Shown: positions 24,790 through 33,790, counted from the stretch's first letter. The stretch: 64,000 nucleotides of DNA from Anthropogastromicrobium sp050944455 (GCA_050944455.1 JBMNRC010000001.1:1-64000), one strand, 5' to 3'. Translations and numbers: made by a program. Notes: generated by a model from the sequence alone, not told the origin.

Positions 24790-24952
24790 CCAGAACAGAA
24801 CAGGGTGAAGGTCAGTCAGGCCCTGAACAGTAGAAGGCGCGGCATGGAGAAACCGGTCGGCGCCAGGCGCGGACAGGGAGGCTGAACTGTAAAATCCCGG
24901 TAAAATCCCTCCGGATTCTCCCGACAGGCCCGGACTCTCTTCGGAAATTGTG

Positions 24953-24958
24953 TATAAT
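24953..24958 (+). promoter_or_regulatory. Probable -10 element for the HD-domain gene
   Basis: A consensus TATAAT 42 bp before the start codon at 25001, preceded by TGTG but without a good -35 (CCGGAC at 17 bp). No other feature is seen in 24790-24952. Confidence 0.5.
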
Positions 24959-25000
24959 GTTTCTGTGCTGACGAGAATAAGAGAGAAGAGAGGAAATTTC

Positions 25001-25657
25001 ATGAAAGCAGATGAAATTATCAAAGACAAACTTGTCCGGGCTTACTACAAAAAAGGGAATGAGATTCTGGGATATCTGGGCTTCACGGATCACTCCATCG
25101 CCCATGCCGAGATTGTGTCCCGGCAGGCGGTGAACATCCTGAAAACCCTGGGCTATGACGAACAGACACAGCTGGACGCGAAAATCGCCGGCCAGCTTCA
25201 CGATATCGGCAATGCCATCAGCCGCAGCCACCACGCGGAGTACGGAGCTCTTCTGGCCAGGGACCTGCTGATGAAGACGGACCTTTCCGTCGAAGACCAG
25301 GTGACGATCATTTCCGCGATTGCCAATCACGACGAGTCGACGGGGACTGCCTACGACCCGGTATCGGCCGCGCTGATCCTCGCGGACAAGACCGACGTAC
25401 GCCGGAGCAGGGTGCGCACGAAAGATCCCGCCAATTTTGATATCCACGACCGCGTCAATTACGCGGTTACCGGCGCTAATCTGGTGATTGAGCCGGCGAA
25501 CAAGAGAATTACGCTGAATCTGCAGATCGATGAGAGCATCATCAGCATGTTCGATTATTTTGAGATCTTCCTGAACCGCATGCTGATGTGCCGCCGCGCG
25601 GCGGGGGTTTTCGGGATGAAATTCCGCCTGAAGGCGAACGGACAGAAGGTCAGCTGA
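25001..25657 (+). CDS. HD-domain phosphohydrolase
   Basis: A 218-aa metal-dependent phosphohydrolase. The HD signature is His67-Asp68 in GQLHDIGN, with an upstream histidine in HSIAHAEIVSRQ and further metal-ligand candidates in RSHHAEYGA and NHDES. An Asp after the HD core (LADKTDVRR) completes the pattern. The frame is open from 24950, but AGAGGAAA before 25001 marks the start. Such proteins hydrolyse nucleotides or cyclic nucleotides; no GGDEF or HD-GYP region is present, so substrate is unknown. Confidence 0.88.
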   Translation: MKADEIIKDKLVRAYYKKGNEILGYLGFTDHSIAHAEIVSRQAVNILKTLGYDEQTQLDAKIAGQLHDIGNAISRSHHAEYGALLARDLLMKTDLSVEDQVTIISAIANHDESTGTAYDPVSAALILADKTDVRRSRVRTKDPANFDIHDRVNYAVTGANLVIEPANKRITLNLQIDESIISMFDYFEIFLNRMLMCRRAAGVFGMKFRLKANGQKVS

Positions 25658-25730
25658 AAAAAGATGAGCATCCGGGCAGGAGACCCCGCCGGTCGGAAAT
25701 GCTGACAAGAGCAGGGACGGAAAAGACCGG

Positions 25731-25830
25731 CAGGCCGGCGGAAAAACCAGCAGGCCGGCAGAAAAACTGCCAGGCCAGCGGAAAAACCTGCAGGCCGGCG
25801 GTTAAACCGGAAGGCAGGCATATAAACGGC
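25731..25830. repeat. 20-bp tandem repeat, five units
   Basis: Units begin at 25731, 25751, 25771, 25791 and 25811 with consensus CAGGCCGGCGGAAAAACCNG; the last unit is the most diverged. It sits between the HD-domain gene and a small open frame. A 20-bp period is not a multiple of three, which argues against coding use. Confidence 0.92.
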
Positions 25831-25904
25831 AAGGTACTGGCACCAAGGCCGGCGCCGCCCGGAATCAGAGATAAATCAGAGATGAAGGAAGGCAGCATGT
25901 TATC

Positions 25905-26081
25905 ATGAAAAGCAAATTTGCCGAAGGGCAGGAGATCTATCTGAAAGCGAGAGTGGACAGGGCTCCCGCGGAGAACACGAAGCTTTACCGCCTGGTTACG
26001 GAAAAGGGCACGGTAGTCTGGGCTTCGGAGGAGGAGATTCTGGACCGGGCGGATTTCATTTCCGCGGCAAAAGAGAAATAA
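25905..26081 (+). CDS. Small hypothetical protein, 58 aa
   Basis: The frame begins MKSKFAEGQEIYLKARVDR and ends in FISAAKEK. It is hydrophilic and evenly mixed, with alternating beta-type stretches (LYRLVTEK, GTVVWASEE) that look like a small beta-rich fold rather than random sequence. GAAGGAAGG lies 11-12 bases upstream, a slightly long spacing. I recognise no family. The neighbouring glutaredoxin-like gene starts 120 bp later. Conservation would decide whether it is real. Confidence 0.55.
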   Translation: MKSKFAEGQEIYLKARVDRAPAENTKLYRLVTEKGTVVWASEEEILDRADFISAAKEK

Positions 26082-26201
26082 GCCGGTGGTTTTCTCCCTG
26101 AAAACAGTATATCTGATCTTTCTGCCCGGCTATACTGATATCTGTCAGAGCCGCAGGACAAAAGCAAACCTGCCGGCCGACTGAAGAGAGGAGGGTGCAG
26201 G

Positions 26202-26483
26202 ATGAAGGAGATTCTGATGTTTTATCTGCAGGACTGCGGATACTGTGCAAAGGCTTTCCGGGCGATGGACGAACTGAAAAAGGAAAATCCGTCCTACAGC
26301 CGAATCCCGTTTCGCAAAATCGAAGAAAGCCGGCAGCCCGACATCGCGGATCAGTATGATTACACCGCGACGCCGACGTTTTACGTGGACGGGAAGAAAG
26401 TCTTTGAAGCGCACATCGGCATGAGCTATGATGAGATCAAAGAAGAAGTGCGCAGAGTTTTTGAGACAGCGGCGGAGCACTGA
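26202..26483 (+). CDS. Glutaredoxin/thioredoxin-fold protein
   Basis: A 93-aa small redox protein. The active-site motif is Cys12-Gly-Tyr-Cys15 (LQDCGYCAK), and the cis-proline loop is TATPTFYVDG, both in the standard places of a thioredoxin fold. GAGGAGGG precedes the ATG. It is likely cytoplasmic and reduces disulfides or carries electrons; partner unknown. TATACT at 26131-26136 may be its -10. Confidence 0.9.
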   Translation: MKEILMFYLQDCGYCAKAFRAMDELKKENPSYSRIPFRKIEESRQPDIADQYDYTATPTFYVDGKKVFEAHIGMSYDEIKEEVRRVFETAAEH

Positions 26484-26551
26484 GGCCGCCGCGTTCAGTC
26501 TTCGCGGCCGCCTGAAAACAGTATGGCGTACGCACAGAAGGAGAGAAAACC

Positions 26552-26797
26552 ATGATTTTCACTTTTTTAATGATTGTACTGGCGGTCTGGGTTGGCTGGG
26601 AACTTCTTAAACTCACGATCGCCCTTACCTGGGGCCTGATCAAGGCGTTTTCCTGGATCGCCCTGATCCTGCTTCCGGTGGCAGTGGTTCTGCTGGCGGC
26701 CAGCGGGCTCACGGTATTGCTGCTTCCGGTCATCGCGGTGTACGGCATCGGCTACCTGATCGGAAAACACGCGGCAATCGGGACAAAGAATCCCTGA
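26552..26797 (+). CDS. Small hydrophobic membrane protein, 81 aa
   Basis: Almost the whole protein is hydrophobic, with two or three predicted transmembrane helices (about 3-20, 34-52 and 55-70) and a short basic C-terminus. AAGGAGAG precedes the ATG. No motif is recognised. It stands 68 bp after the glutaredoxin-like gene and before a bidirectional terminator, so the two may share a transcript. Confidence 0.72.
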   Translation: MIFTFLMIVLAVWVGWELLKLTIALTWGLIKAFSWIALILLPVAVVLLAASGLTVLLLPVIAVYGIGYLIGKHAAIGTKNP

Positions 26798-26916
26798 CCT
26801 GTCCCGCGGAGCGAAAAAGTTTATTCTGTGAAGGAGCAAAACGGGGAGAAGGAGAATATACGGCGCCGGCCTGACCGGATTTTCCGGCGGATACCGGAAC
26901 ATCCGGGCTGACGATA

Positions 26917-26968
26917 AAAAGGGCAAAGAAAAGAAGCGGTTCGCGCCGCTTCTTTTTCTTTGCCTTTT
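26917..26968. terminator. Bidirectional Rho-independent terminator
   Basis: GGCAAAGAAAAGAAGCGG (26922-26939) pairs with 26946-26964 with a one-base bulge. TTTT follows on the plus strand, and the A-run before it serves the minus strand. It separates the converging membrane-protein and AraC genes. Confidence 0.92.
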
Positions 26969-27059
26969 ACAATTATGGAATATTTTTCCGGCCGCTCTTG
27001 CGCCGGATTCGCACAAGAGCATTCCTTCGGCCGGGGTGACGGGACTTTGCCCGCTTCAG

Positions 27060-27884
27060 TCAGCTTTCCGCGCTCTCTTCCCGCAGCTGCCTGCGGAAGA
27101 CGGACGGAGCCTCGCCGTAATATTTCTTGAACGCTTTGGAGAACGCGTAGGAGTCTGAGAAATTGAGGCGCGCCGCAATCTCCGACTGGGACAGGGAAGT
27201 ATCCTGGTTCAGTTTCAGGGCAAAATTCATCTTCAGCCGGATCAGGTACTGCTTGGGACTGGTGCCGATGTGCAGCCTGAAGTAGTTGATAAAGTATTTT
27301 TCGCTGACGCCCATGTATTCGGCCATTTCCCGGACGGTGATGTTGTCCTCGACATGTTCGTCCAGATATCTGAGCAGGTTATGCATTTTCTCGCTGTTCT
27401 CATCCGGGGCTTCCTCATGGAAGGGAGTCTGCCTGCCGAAGTATTCGGTGAACCCGTTGAAGAAATCCAGGAACATCGAATACAGTTTCAGCGTGGAAAA
27501 CGTCATGACGTCGTAGCTCTTCAGGAAATCGCTGCAGAACTTGTCGGACAGCGCGGCAACCTCCGGGATATGGTAAATCCCGGCGGTGCTGTAAGCCTTG
27601 AGAATGTTGGTATAGTTCCCCGTGTCAATCGTGAAGAAAGTCACGAGAAAATAGCAGTGCCCCGAACCGCACCGGGCCTCGTAGGTGTCGCCCGGGTGGA
27701 AAAGGATGACGTCGCCGGCCCCGGCCGTATACTTTGTGCCGTTGATGACGATCTGCATGGATCCGTCATGGATGTTCCACAGGGTATAGTCGAGTTTCTT
27801 TTTGCTCTCGTGCCACTTTTCCTGATGCCTGACATAGCGGCACAGTTTGATATTGAGGGATAGCTGTTTTACAGGGATGTCCAT
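27060..27884 (-). CDS. AraC-family transcriptional regulator with cupin-type sensor domain
   Basis: A 274-aa one-component regulator. The N-terminal half is an AraC-type cupin with TKYTAGAGDVILFHPGDTYEA, which should bind a sugar. The C-terminal half has two helix-turn-helix units (TVREMAEYMGVSEKYFINYF and SQSEIAARLNFSDSYAFSKA). The frame is open to 27917, but GGAG placed correctly before 27884 supports the internal start. It is divergent from the GPH transporter at 28295 and probably controls it; a promoter lies at 28020-28049. Confidence 0.93.
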   Translation of the reverse strand: MDIPVKQLSLNIKLCRYVRHQEKWHESKKKLDYTLWNIHDGSMQIVINGTKYTAGAGDVILFHPGDTYEARCGSGHCYFLVTFFTIDTGNYTNILKAYSTAGIYHIPEVAALSDKFCSDFLKSYDVMTFSTLKLYSMFLDFFNGFTEYFGRQTPFHEEAPDENSEKMHNLLRYLDEHVEDNITVREMAEYMGVSEKYFINYFRLHIGTSPKQYLIRLKMNFALKLNQDTSLSQSEIAARLNFSDSYAFSKAFKKYYGEAPSVFRRQLREESAES

Positions 27885-28019
27885 ACACGCAACTCCATTC
27901 GTCTGGCAGGCCGGCATCCTGACAGACCGCCGGCTGTCCGGGCAGTCAGGGAGGGCAGACCTGGGATTTTGTGAAACAGGCGGAAATCCGCATGTGCTCC
28001 AATTGATTTTTCTGTATGC

Positions 28020-28049
28020 ATTTTAACACAATCTGATCATAATGTCCAA
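28020..28049 (-). promoter_or_regulatory. Promoter of the AraC gene
   Basis: On the minus strand TTGGAC (28044-28049) and TAAAAT (28020-28025) are 18 bp apart. GCGGA-AA-TCCGC at 27980-27991 lies in the leader and could be an operator. Confidence 0.6.
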
Positions 28050-28197
28050 AATAGAAGTAAAAAGAGGTAATCCTGGGCGGCCTCAGGATTGACGCGTATT
28101 AAGAAGGCTTTTAACGATAAATTGAATAAACAGTCAGGACGCTCTGTGCAGATTTTTATCCGGAAACCGGAAATCTGGTTATATTGACTGAAATCGG

Positions 28198-28226
28198 TTG
28201 AAAAAAAGAAAAACGTATATTAAAAT
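28198..28226 (+). promoter_or_regulatory. Promoter of the GPH transporter gene
   Basis: TTGAAA (28198-28203) and TAAAAT (28221-28226) with a 17-bp spacer. The AT-rich upstream DNA (28030-28200) is a plausible target for the divergent AraC regulator. Confidence 0.65.
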
Positions 28227-28294
28227 CATTGCATATAAAAGGTCAGTGGCACCGGCTGCGAAGGCGGCGGAATTTTTGAGAGGAAGGTGGGAAA

Positions 28295-29785
28295 ATGAAT
28301 CAGGGGAACACGAAAAAGAGCGGTTTCTGGAGCTCCGCGTTTGCCTCGTCGCTGATTAAGTCAGATAAAATCAGGCTGGGTGAGAAAGCCTGGGGCTATT
28401 TTATCGGGCCGTTCGGAGGACTGCTCGCATCCGGCATTTATACCGCTATTCTTCAGAATTACTTTACGGATGTCCTGAAGCTGAACCTGACTTTCCTGTC
28501 GGTTCTGCAGCTGGCGTCGACGATCCTGATTGTCATTGCCAACCTGGTTGTCGGACAGCTGATTGAGCACACCCATACGCTCGCCGGAAAGGCAAGGCCG
28601 TGGATTCTGCTTTCCGCGCTCACCATTTCCGTCGCGTCGGTACTGATGTTCATTGTTCCCTTCAAAAATCAGATTGCCAGGATGATCTGGGTCGCGATCG
28701 GATACAACATTTATTATTCTTTTGCCTACCCGATCTATAACACCGCTAATTCCACCCTGGTTGCGGTATCGACGCGCGACAGCAAGGCGCGCGGCGAACT
28801 GGCCTCCCTGACCAATGTCGCCGGCCTTGGCGTCATGGGCGCCGGATCCATGGTATTCCCGGTTCTCGTTTCCTTCGCGCTCAAGGAAAACCAGGGGCTG
28901 TGGTTTCTCGCATTTCTGGCGATCGGCCTGTTTACGGCTCTCACCGTTTTCCTCCAGTATAAATTTACCCGTGAGCGTGTCACGGAAGAGGTGGAAGCCG
29001 GCGCCGACGTCCGGGAAGGCGCGAAGCAGAAGACGGTTTCCCTGAAGGAACAGCTGCACGCGGTCACCGCGGAAAAAACCTGGTGGATTATCATCGTTTT
29101 CTATCTTGTCTTCCAGTGGTCCGGAGCGATCAAGAACGGCTCCATGACGTTTTTCTGCAAGTGGGTGCTGGACAACACCTTCTTTGGTTCGGCCGACGCC
29201 TGGGGCGCTTCCCAGTCGCTGCTCGGCATTCTGGGAGCGATTCCGATGGCGATCGCCGTACTGCTGGTTGTCCCGCTGTCCAACAGGATCGGCAAGAGAA
29301 AGCTCACCTTTTACGGGCAGATCGTAGGTGTTGCGGGCGGCGTCATCGCTTATGCCAGGGATGGGCAGATTATCCCGGTTGCGATCGGCATCGCGATGAA
29401 ATGCCTTGGCTCTTCCCCGGCCTGCTACCTGATTCTGGCCATGCTGGCGGACGAGATTGACCATATCGAGTACAAGAGCGGAATCCGCACAGACGGGCTC
29501 ACGATGTCCATCTACAGCTCCATCATGGTGGCGGCGACGCCGGTGATGAACTCCGTTTTCTCCGCGATCCTCGACGCGGTGGGATATAACCAGAACGCGG
29601 ATATCACACTGGGCAGGTCCGCGCAGACAGCGGCTGCCAATTCCGCCATCAACTTCAGCTACATCGGGGTTGAGACGATTGCCTACGCAATCTGCGCGGT
29701 GATGATTCTCTTCTGGACGGTCGAGAAAGATCTTCCGAAGGAGCAGGCTGAACTTAAGACAAGAAATGAAAAGAAGAACGCCTGA
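28295..29785 (+). CDS. GPH-family (MelB-like) sugar:cation symporter
   Basis: A 496-aa major-facilitator-type permease with about twelve transmembrane segments. The N-terminus (LGEKAWGYFIGPFGGLLASG), the region GKARPWILLSA and the loop DEIDHIEYKSGIRTDGLTMS are typical of the glycoside-pentoside-hexuronide family. AGGAAGGTGG precedes the ATG. It imports a glycoside, pentoside or hexuronide with a cation. It is divergent from a sugar-type AraC regulator and followed by an isomerase/epimerase-like gene, suggesting a small sugar-acquisition unit. Confidence 0.94.
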   Translation: MNQGNTKKSGFWSSAFASSLIKSDKIRLGEKAWGYFIGPFGGLLASGIYTAILQNYFTDVLKLNLTFLSVLQLASTILIVIANLVVGQLIEHTHTLAGKARPWILLSALTISVASVLMFIVPFKNQIARMIWVAIGYNIYYSFAYPIYNTANSTLVAVSTRDSKARGELASLTNVAGLGVMGAGSMVFPVLVSFALKENQGLWFLAFLAIGLFTALTVFLQYKFTRERVTEEVEAGADVREGAKQKTVSLKEQLHAVTAEKTWWIIIVFYLVFQWSGAIKNGSMTFFCKWVLDNTFFGSADAWGASQSLLGILGAIPMAIAVLLVVPLSNRIGKRKLTFYGQIVGVAGGVIAYARDGQIIPVAIGIAMKCLGSSPACYLILAMLADEIDHIEYKSGIRTDGLTMSIYSSIMVAATPVMNSVFSAILDAVGYNQNADITLGRSAQTAAANSAINFSYIGVETIAYAICAVMILFWTVEKDLPKEQAELKTRNEKKNA

Positions 29786-29800
29786 CGGATATCCGCGGCA

Positions 29801-29823
29801 GCGGCTGTCCCGGGGACAGCCGC
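29801..29823. other. Strong GC hairpin after the transporter gene
   Basis: GCGGCTGTCC and GGACAGCCGC pair perfectly around CGG. No T-run follows, so it is not a classical terminator; it may stabilise the transcript end. Confidence 0.6.
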
Positions 29824-29904
29824 GCAGCCGGGCGTTTCGCGGCAGGCTGTCCGCCGCCGGCCGGCAGTTCCTGCTCTCAGAACGGTTTTTCAGGCCGGAA
29901 CGGC

Positions 29905-29933
29905 TGTCAATTTCGGGAAGTCCATACTATAAT
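29905..29933 (+). promoter_or_regulatory. Promoter of the sugar isomerase/epimerase gene
   Basis: TGTCAA (29905-29910), 17-bp spacer and consensus TATAAT (29928-29933), about 105 bp before the start codon. Confidence 0.6.
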
Positions 29934-30036
29934 AGGGGAAGGCGCGGAAAACGCGGAAGGCGGCAGAATGAGAAAAACACAGCCCCGCCGTCCGCGGAAT
30001 CTTTCCGCTGAATTACGGAACGCAAAGGAGACTGAC

Positions 30037-30885
30037 ATGAAAGAACTGAATGTGTACGCATTTGCCGATGAGGCTTCCCCCGCTCTGGACGGCCAGATCG
30101 CGGCGATGAAGCGCAATCATCTCCAGGGTATGGAGATCCGCGGGGTGGATAAAGTCAACTGCTCCGACCTTTCGGATATGACAGCGCGGGAAATCCGCTC
30201 AAAACTGGAGGACGCGGGCCTGAGGGTCTGGTCCATGGGCTCCCCGATCGGAAAAATCGACGTCGTGTCCGGGGACTGGCCGACGCATCTGGAGAAGTAC
30301 AAGAGAACGCTGGAGCTTGCGCACATTCTCGGAGCCGGCAATGTGAGAGCTTTTTCTTTCTATTATCCGAAGGGAACAAAACCGGAGCAGTATCGCAATG
30401 AGATTATCGACCGGCTGTCCCTGATGGCGGAACTGGCTGAAAAAGAGGGAATCGCCCTGTGCCACGAAAATGAGAAGGCGATTTACGGGGACAACGCCGA
30501 CCGCTGCCTGGACCTTCTCACCCATGTGAGGGGACTTCACGGGATTTTTGATCCGGCCAATTTTATCCAGTGCGGGCAGGATACGATGGAAGCCTGGGAA
30601 AAACTCGCTCCGTATATCCACTATCTGCACATCAAGGACGCCACTCCGGAGGGCAGAGTAGTTCCGGCCGGAAAGGGCGTCGGGCATGTGAAAGAAATTC
30701 TCGAAGCTTACTGTGCTCTCGGCGGGAACATTGTCACGGTCGAACCGCATCTGAAGGTATTTTCCGGGCTCCAGAACCTGGAGAAGGACGGAGCCAGAAC
30801 GCAGATTTCCGCAGAAGACGGCGGGTATCCGACCAGCGACGCCGCTTTTGACGCGGCCTGCCATGCCCTGAGAGAGCTGCAGTAA
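30037..30885 (+). CDS. Sugar phosphate isomerase/epimerase-like TIM-barrel protein
   Basis: A 282-aa protein of the AP-endonuclease-2/xylose-isomerase-like superfamily. Metal-ligand candidates are Glu in GIALCHENEKAIYGD, Asp in GIFDPANF, His in YIHYLHIKDAT and Glu in IVTVEPHL. AAAGGAG before ATG 30037 sets the start; the frame extends upstream without an RBS. It may process the sugar imported by the GPH transporter. Members include epimerases, isomerases and inosose dehydratases, so the reaction cannot be named. Confidence 0.9.
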   Translation: MKELNVYAFADEASPALDGQIAAMKRNHLQGMEIRGVDKVNCSDLSDMTAREIRSKLEDAGLRVWSMGSPIGKIDVVSGDWPTHLEKYKRTLELAHILGAGNVRAFSFYYPKGTKPEQYRNEIIDRLSLMAELAEKEGIALCHENEKAIYGDNADRCLDLLTHVRGLHGIFDPANFIQCGQDTMEAWEKLAPYIHYLHIKDATPEGRVVPAGKGVGHVKEILEAYCALGGNIVTVEPHLKVFSGLQNLEKDGARTQISAEDGGYPTSDAAFDAACHALRELQ

Positions 30886-30970
30886 GATTCCCGTCCAGCC
30901 GGGGAATTTTTGCCGCAATATCATCTGACCGGACATCCTGATGCGGCAGGCTTCCTGATCCTGCGGGCGT

Positions 30971-31069
30971 CGCGCCGCTGTGGGATCCGCGCCGCCGCGG
31001 GATCCGCGCCGCAGCGGGATTCGCACCGCTGTGGGATTCGCGCCGCTGCGGGATCTGCGCCGCTGCGGA
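30971..31069. repeat. 17-bp tandem repeat, six units
   Basis: Units start at 30971, 30988, 31005, 31022, 31039 and 31056, consensus CGCGCCGCNGCGGGATC; the last unit is incomplete. It lies between the epimerase-like gene and a bidirectional terminator. The period is not a multiple of three, so it is unlikely to be coding. Confidence 0.93.
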
Positions 31070-31103
31070 CACGGAAAAAACCTGTTGTCTGATATCTGAC
31101 TGT

Positions 31104-31152
31104 GAAAAAAACTCCGGCCGTGGGAGATTGTTCCCAGGGCCGGAGTTTTTTC
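31104..31152. terminator. Bidirectional Rho-independent terminator
   Basis: AAAAAACTCCGGCC and TGGGA on the left pair with TCCCA and GGCCGGAGTTTTTT on the right. The A- and T-runs make it work on both strands, ending the epimerase-like gene and the ECF operon. Confidence 0.93.
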
Positions 31153-31208
31153 TGCCTGCTTTATGGATCTTCAGAGCGCGGATCAGGACTGACCGGAAGC
31201 CGGATGAT

Positions 31209-32036
31209 TCAGAGAAATGGATTCCAGAACCTGGATCCGTCGTAATACGTGAAGACCAGCGCCCATACGGAAAATATCACGGTGAAAGCCAGAACCAGGT
31301 AATCATTGCGCTTCAGCTTTTTGCCAGCGTACCAGGTGCGCTTCGGTTTTTTGCCGAATCCCCGCAGTTCCATCGCGTTGCTGACGACGTCGATGCGCTC
31401 CATGGTTGAGAACAGCAGCGGGAAAATAATGCTGGACGTGCGGGTGATCCGCTCGTGGAGCTTTGCTTTGCTGCTCATCTCGATGCCCCTGGCTTCCTGC
31501 GCGTTGCGGATGCGGTGGAACTCGTCCTGGATGTCCGGAATGTAGCGGAGCGCGATCGCGATGGAGTAGGAGATCTTGTAGCTGACGCCGATCAGGTTGA
31601 GGGACGCGGCGAATTCCGAGGGATCCGTGGTGACCATGAAGGTGAAGACGGCCGGGATGATCATAAAGTACTTGATCATGACGTTGAACATGTAGAACAG
31701 TTCTTCGCTGGTGACCGTGTAAGGCCCGAAGAGGTGCACCAGATTGGTTCTCGTGCCGTAGATCGCAGTTCCCTGGTACGGGGACATGAAGAAGATCGCG
31801 GTCAGGTTCAGCACCATGAAGAACATGATGATCTTGAAAATCCCGGCAACCTGGCGCCATTCGGTTTTCGCCATGGCGTTGACCGCCAGGCTGATCACAA
31901 TCATCAGGATCAGCACGCGGGTGTCGTAGGTCATCGCGCTGACGATACACCACAGAATAAAGAAGATCAGCTTGGTCACGCCGGAGAGGTCATGAATCCA
32001 GGTGTCCTTTTTCTCATAGGAGAGGAGCTTTGCCAT
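31209..32036 (-). CDS. ecfT: ECF transporter transmembrane (T) component
   Basis: A 275-aa membrane protein that couples the ATPases to the substrate-binding S subunit. It has about five transmembrane helices in the N-terminal two thirds. The coupling-helix motifs are visible as RNAQEARGIE and NAMELRGFG, the paired Ala-Arg-Gly-type signatures of EcfT. It overlaps the fused ATPase gene by one base (32036), indicating translational coupling. It is the last gene of the minus-strand ECF operon. Confidence 0.94.
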   Translation of the reverse strand: MAKLLSYEKKDTWIHDLSGVTKLIFFILWCIVSAMTYDTRVLILMIVISLAVNAMAKTEWRQVAGIFKIIMFFMVLNLTAIFFMSPYQGTAIYGTRTNLVHLFGPYTVTSEELFYMFNVMIKYFMIIPAVFTFMVTTDPSEFAASLNLIGVSYKISYSIAIALRYIPDIQDEFHRIRNAQEARGIEMSSKAKLHERITRTSSIIFPLLFSTMERIDVVSNAMELRGFGKKPKRTWYAGKKLKRNDYLVLAFTVIFSVWALVFTYYDGSRFWNPFL

Positions 32037-33751
32037 TACCGGGCCTCCTTTGCGCGGTGCGCCCGCTCGTAGGTAATGAAACGTTCAACAAACTCGGACG
32101 GATCGGATATTCCGCACCGGACAGCGAGATCATACAGGGAGGTTTTTTTGAGATCGGCCTGTTCCGTGATGGCGTCGTTGGTCAGGATATGCGCCGGGGT
32201 GTCATCGGCAATCAGCGTACCGTCCGTGATGACCAGCGCACGATCCGTGTATTCGAGCATCAGGTGCATATCGTGGGTGATCATCAGGATGGTGATTCCC
32301 AGTTCCCGGTTGACCTTTTTCAGAAACTCCATGATCTCGGTGTAATGGCGGTAATCCTGGCCGGCGGTCGGCTCGTCCAGAATCATGATCTCGGGGTTCA
32401 TCACAAGGATGGAGGCGATGGAAACGCGCTTTTTCTGGCCGAAACTCAGCGCGGAAACCGGCCAGTTGCGCATCTCGTAGAGTCCGCAGATTCTGAGCGC
32501 GTCACAGACGCGCTTTTTCACCTCATCTTCCGGCACTCCGCGCACGGTCAGCCCGAGCCCCACTTCCTCCATGATCATCGGTTTGGAGATCATCTGGTTG
32601 GGACTCTGCATGACGAGGCCGATTTTTTCGCCTCTCTGCTTGATGGAGAGCGGGGAGATATCGCTGCCGTTGAGCAGGATCTGTCCCTCTGTGGGAGAGT
32701 AGAATCCGCAGATCAGCGCGCTCAGCGTGGATTTGCCGGCCCCGTTGCGCCCGACGAGGCTGACCATCTCGCTTTTGCGGAGAGTGAAGGAGACATTGCG
32801 CAGCACCGGCTCGCCGGGATTGTAAGAAAAGCTCACGTTTTTCACTTCCAGAACCGGCTCTGTCTCCGGCCTCGGCGGCGCCGGGGGAGCCGTCTGAAAC
32901 CAGTTCCGGACGGATTCGCGGTAGGGATCGAGGTTCATGGTTTCGATATGCTGCGGGTGATCCTCCGGGCGGACGGTTTTGCCGGAATATTTCACCGCCG
33001 TGATGTACAGCGGCTCGCGGATGCCCTGTTCGTTCAGGGTTTCTCCGGACAGGCAGACGTCCGGCTTCTCGTCGGAGACGATTCTGCCGTCATTGACAAC
33101 GACAATGCGGTCGACGTCCCGGTAGAGCACATCCTCCACACGGTGCTCGATGATCAGCACCGTGACGTCCTTCCGCTTCATGATCTCGTCGATCAGCGCG
33201 ATGGTCTTTTTGCCGGTAGCCGGGTCCAGATTGGCCAGCGGCTCGTCGAACAGCAGGATTTTGACGTCGTCCACCATCACGCCGCCGAGTGAGACACGCT
33301 GCTTCTGGCCCCCGGACAGTTCGCCCGGGGCGTGGTGAAGCAGTTTGTTCACGTTTACGGTGCCGGCGATCTCCGCAACTCTGCGGTGCATCTCATCCTG
33401 CGGGACAGCGTCGTTCTCCAGGGCGAACGCGATATCCTCGCCGACGGTGAGCCCGATGAACTGTCCGTCGGTGTCCTGCAGAACGGTCCCCACAATCTTG
33501 CTCATCCCGAAGACGCCTTCATCGGCCGGGTCTTTTCCGTCGACGCGCAGAGTGCCCTTGATTTCCCCGGGAAACGCGCAGGGATTGAGGGCGTTGATGG
33601 TGTGGGCGAGGGTGGTTTTCCCGGAGCCCGAAGGCCCGGCGATCAGGATTTTTTCACCCGGATAAATTTTAAGGTTGATATCCGTGAGGGAGGGTTCCGT
33701 CTGGGCACGGTAGCGGAAGAAATAATTGCTGAATTCTATGATCGGTTCCAT
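32036..33751 (-). CDS. ECF transporter fused ATPase (two ABC domains)
   Basis: A 571-aa cytoplasmic energy subunit with two ABC domains in one chain, replacing separate EcfA1 and EcfA2. Domain 1 has Walker A GPSGSGKTT, signature LSGGQKQR and Walker B ILLFDEPLA; domain 2 has Walker A GRNGAGKST, signature-like LSFGQKKR and Walker B IMILDEPTA. The YkoD-type ATPases have this layout. It works with the T component (one-base overlap) and presumably the UPF0397 S component 226 bp upstream. Vitamin or other micronutrient uptake is expected; substrate unknown. Confidence 0.95.
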   Translation of the reverse strand: MEPIIEFSNYFFRYRAQTEPSLTDINLKIYPGEKILIAGPSGSGKTTLAHTINALNPCAFPGEIKGTLRVDGKDPADEGVFGMSKIVGTVLQDTDGQFIGLTVGEDIAFALENDAVPQDEMHRRVAEIAGTVNVNKLLHHAPGELSGGQKQRVSLGGVMVDDVKILLFDEPLANLDPATGKKTIALIDEIMKRKDVTVLIIEHRVEDVLYRDVDRIVVVNDGRIVSDEKPDVCLSGETLNEQGIREPLYITAVKYSGKTVRPEDHPQHIETMNLDPYRESVRNWFQTAPPAPPRPETEPVLEVKNVSFSYNPGEPVLRNVSFTLRKSEMVSLVGRNGAGKSTLSALICGFYSPTEGQILLNGSDISPLSIKQRGEKIGLVMQSPNQMISKPMIMEEVGLGLTVRGVPEDEVKKRVCDALRICGLYEMRNWPVSALSFGQKKRVSIASILVMNPEIMILDEPTAGQDYRHYTEIMEFLKKVNRELGITILMITHDMHLMLEYTDRALVITDGTLIADDTPAHILTNDAITEQADLKKTSLYDLAVRCGISDPSEFVERFITYERAHRAKEAR

Positions 33752-33790
33752 GTTCTCCTCTTCAGGGAAATGCCGCGGGCTGCGGCCTTT

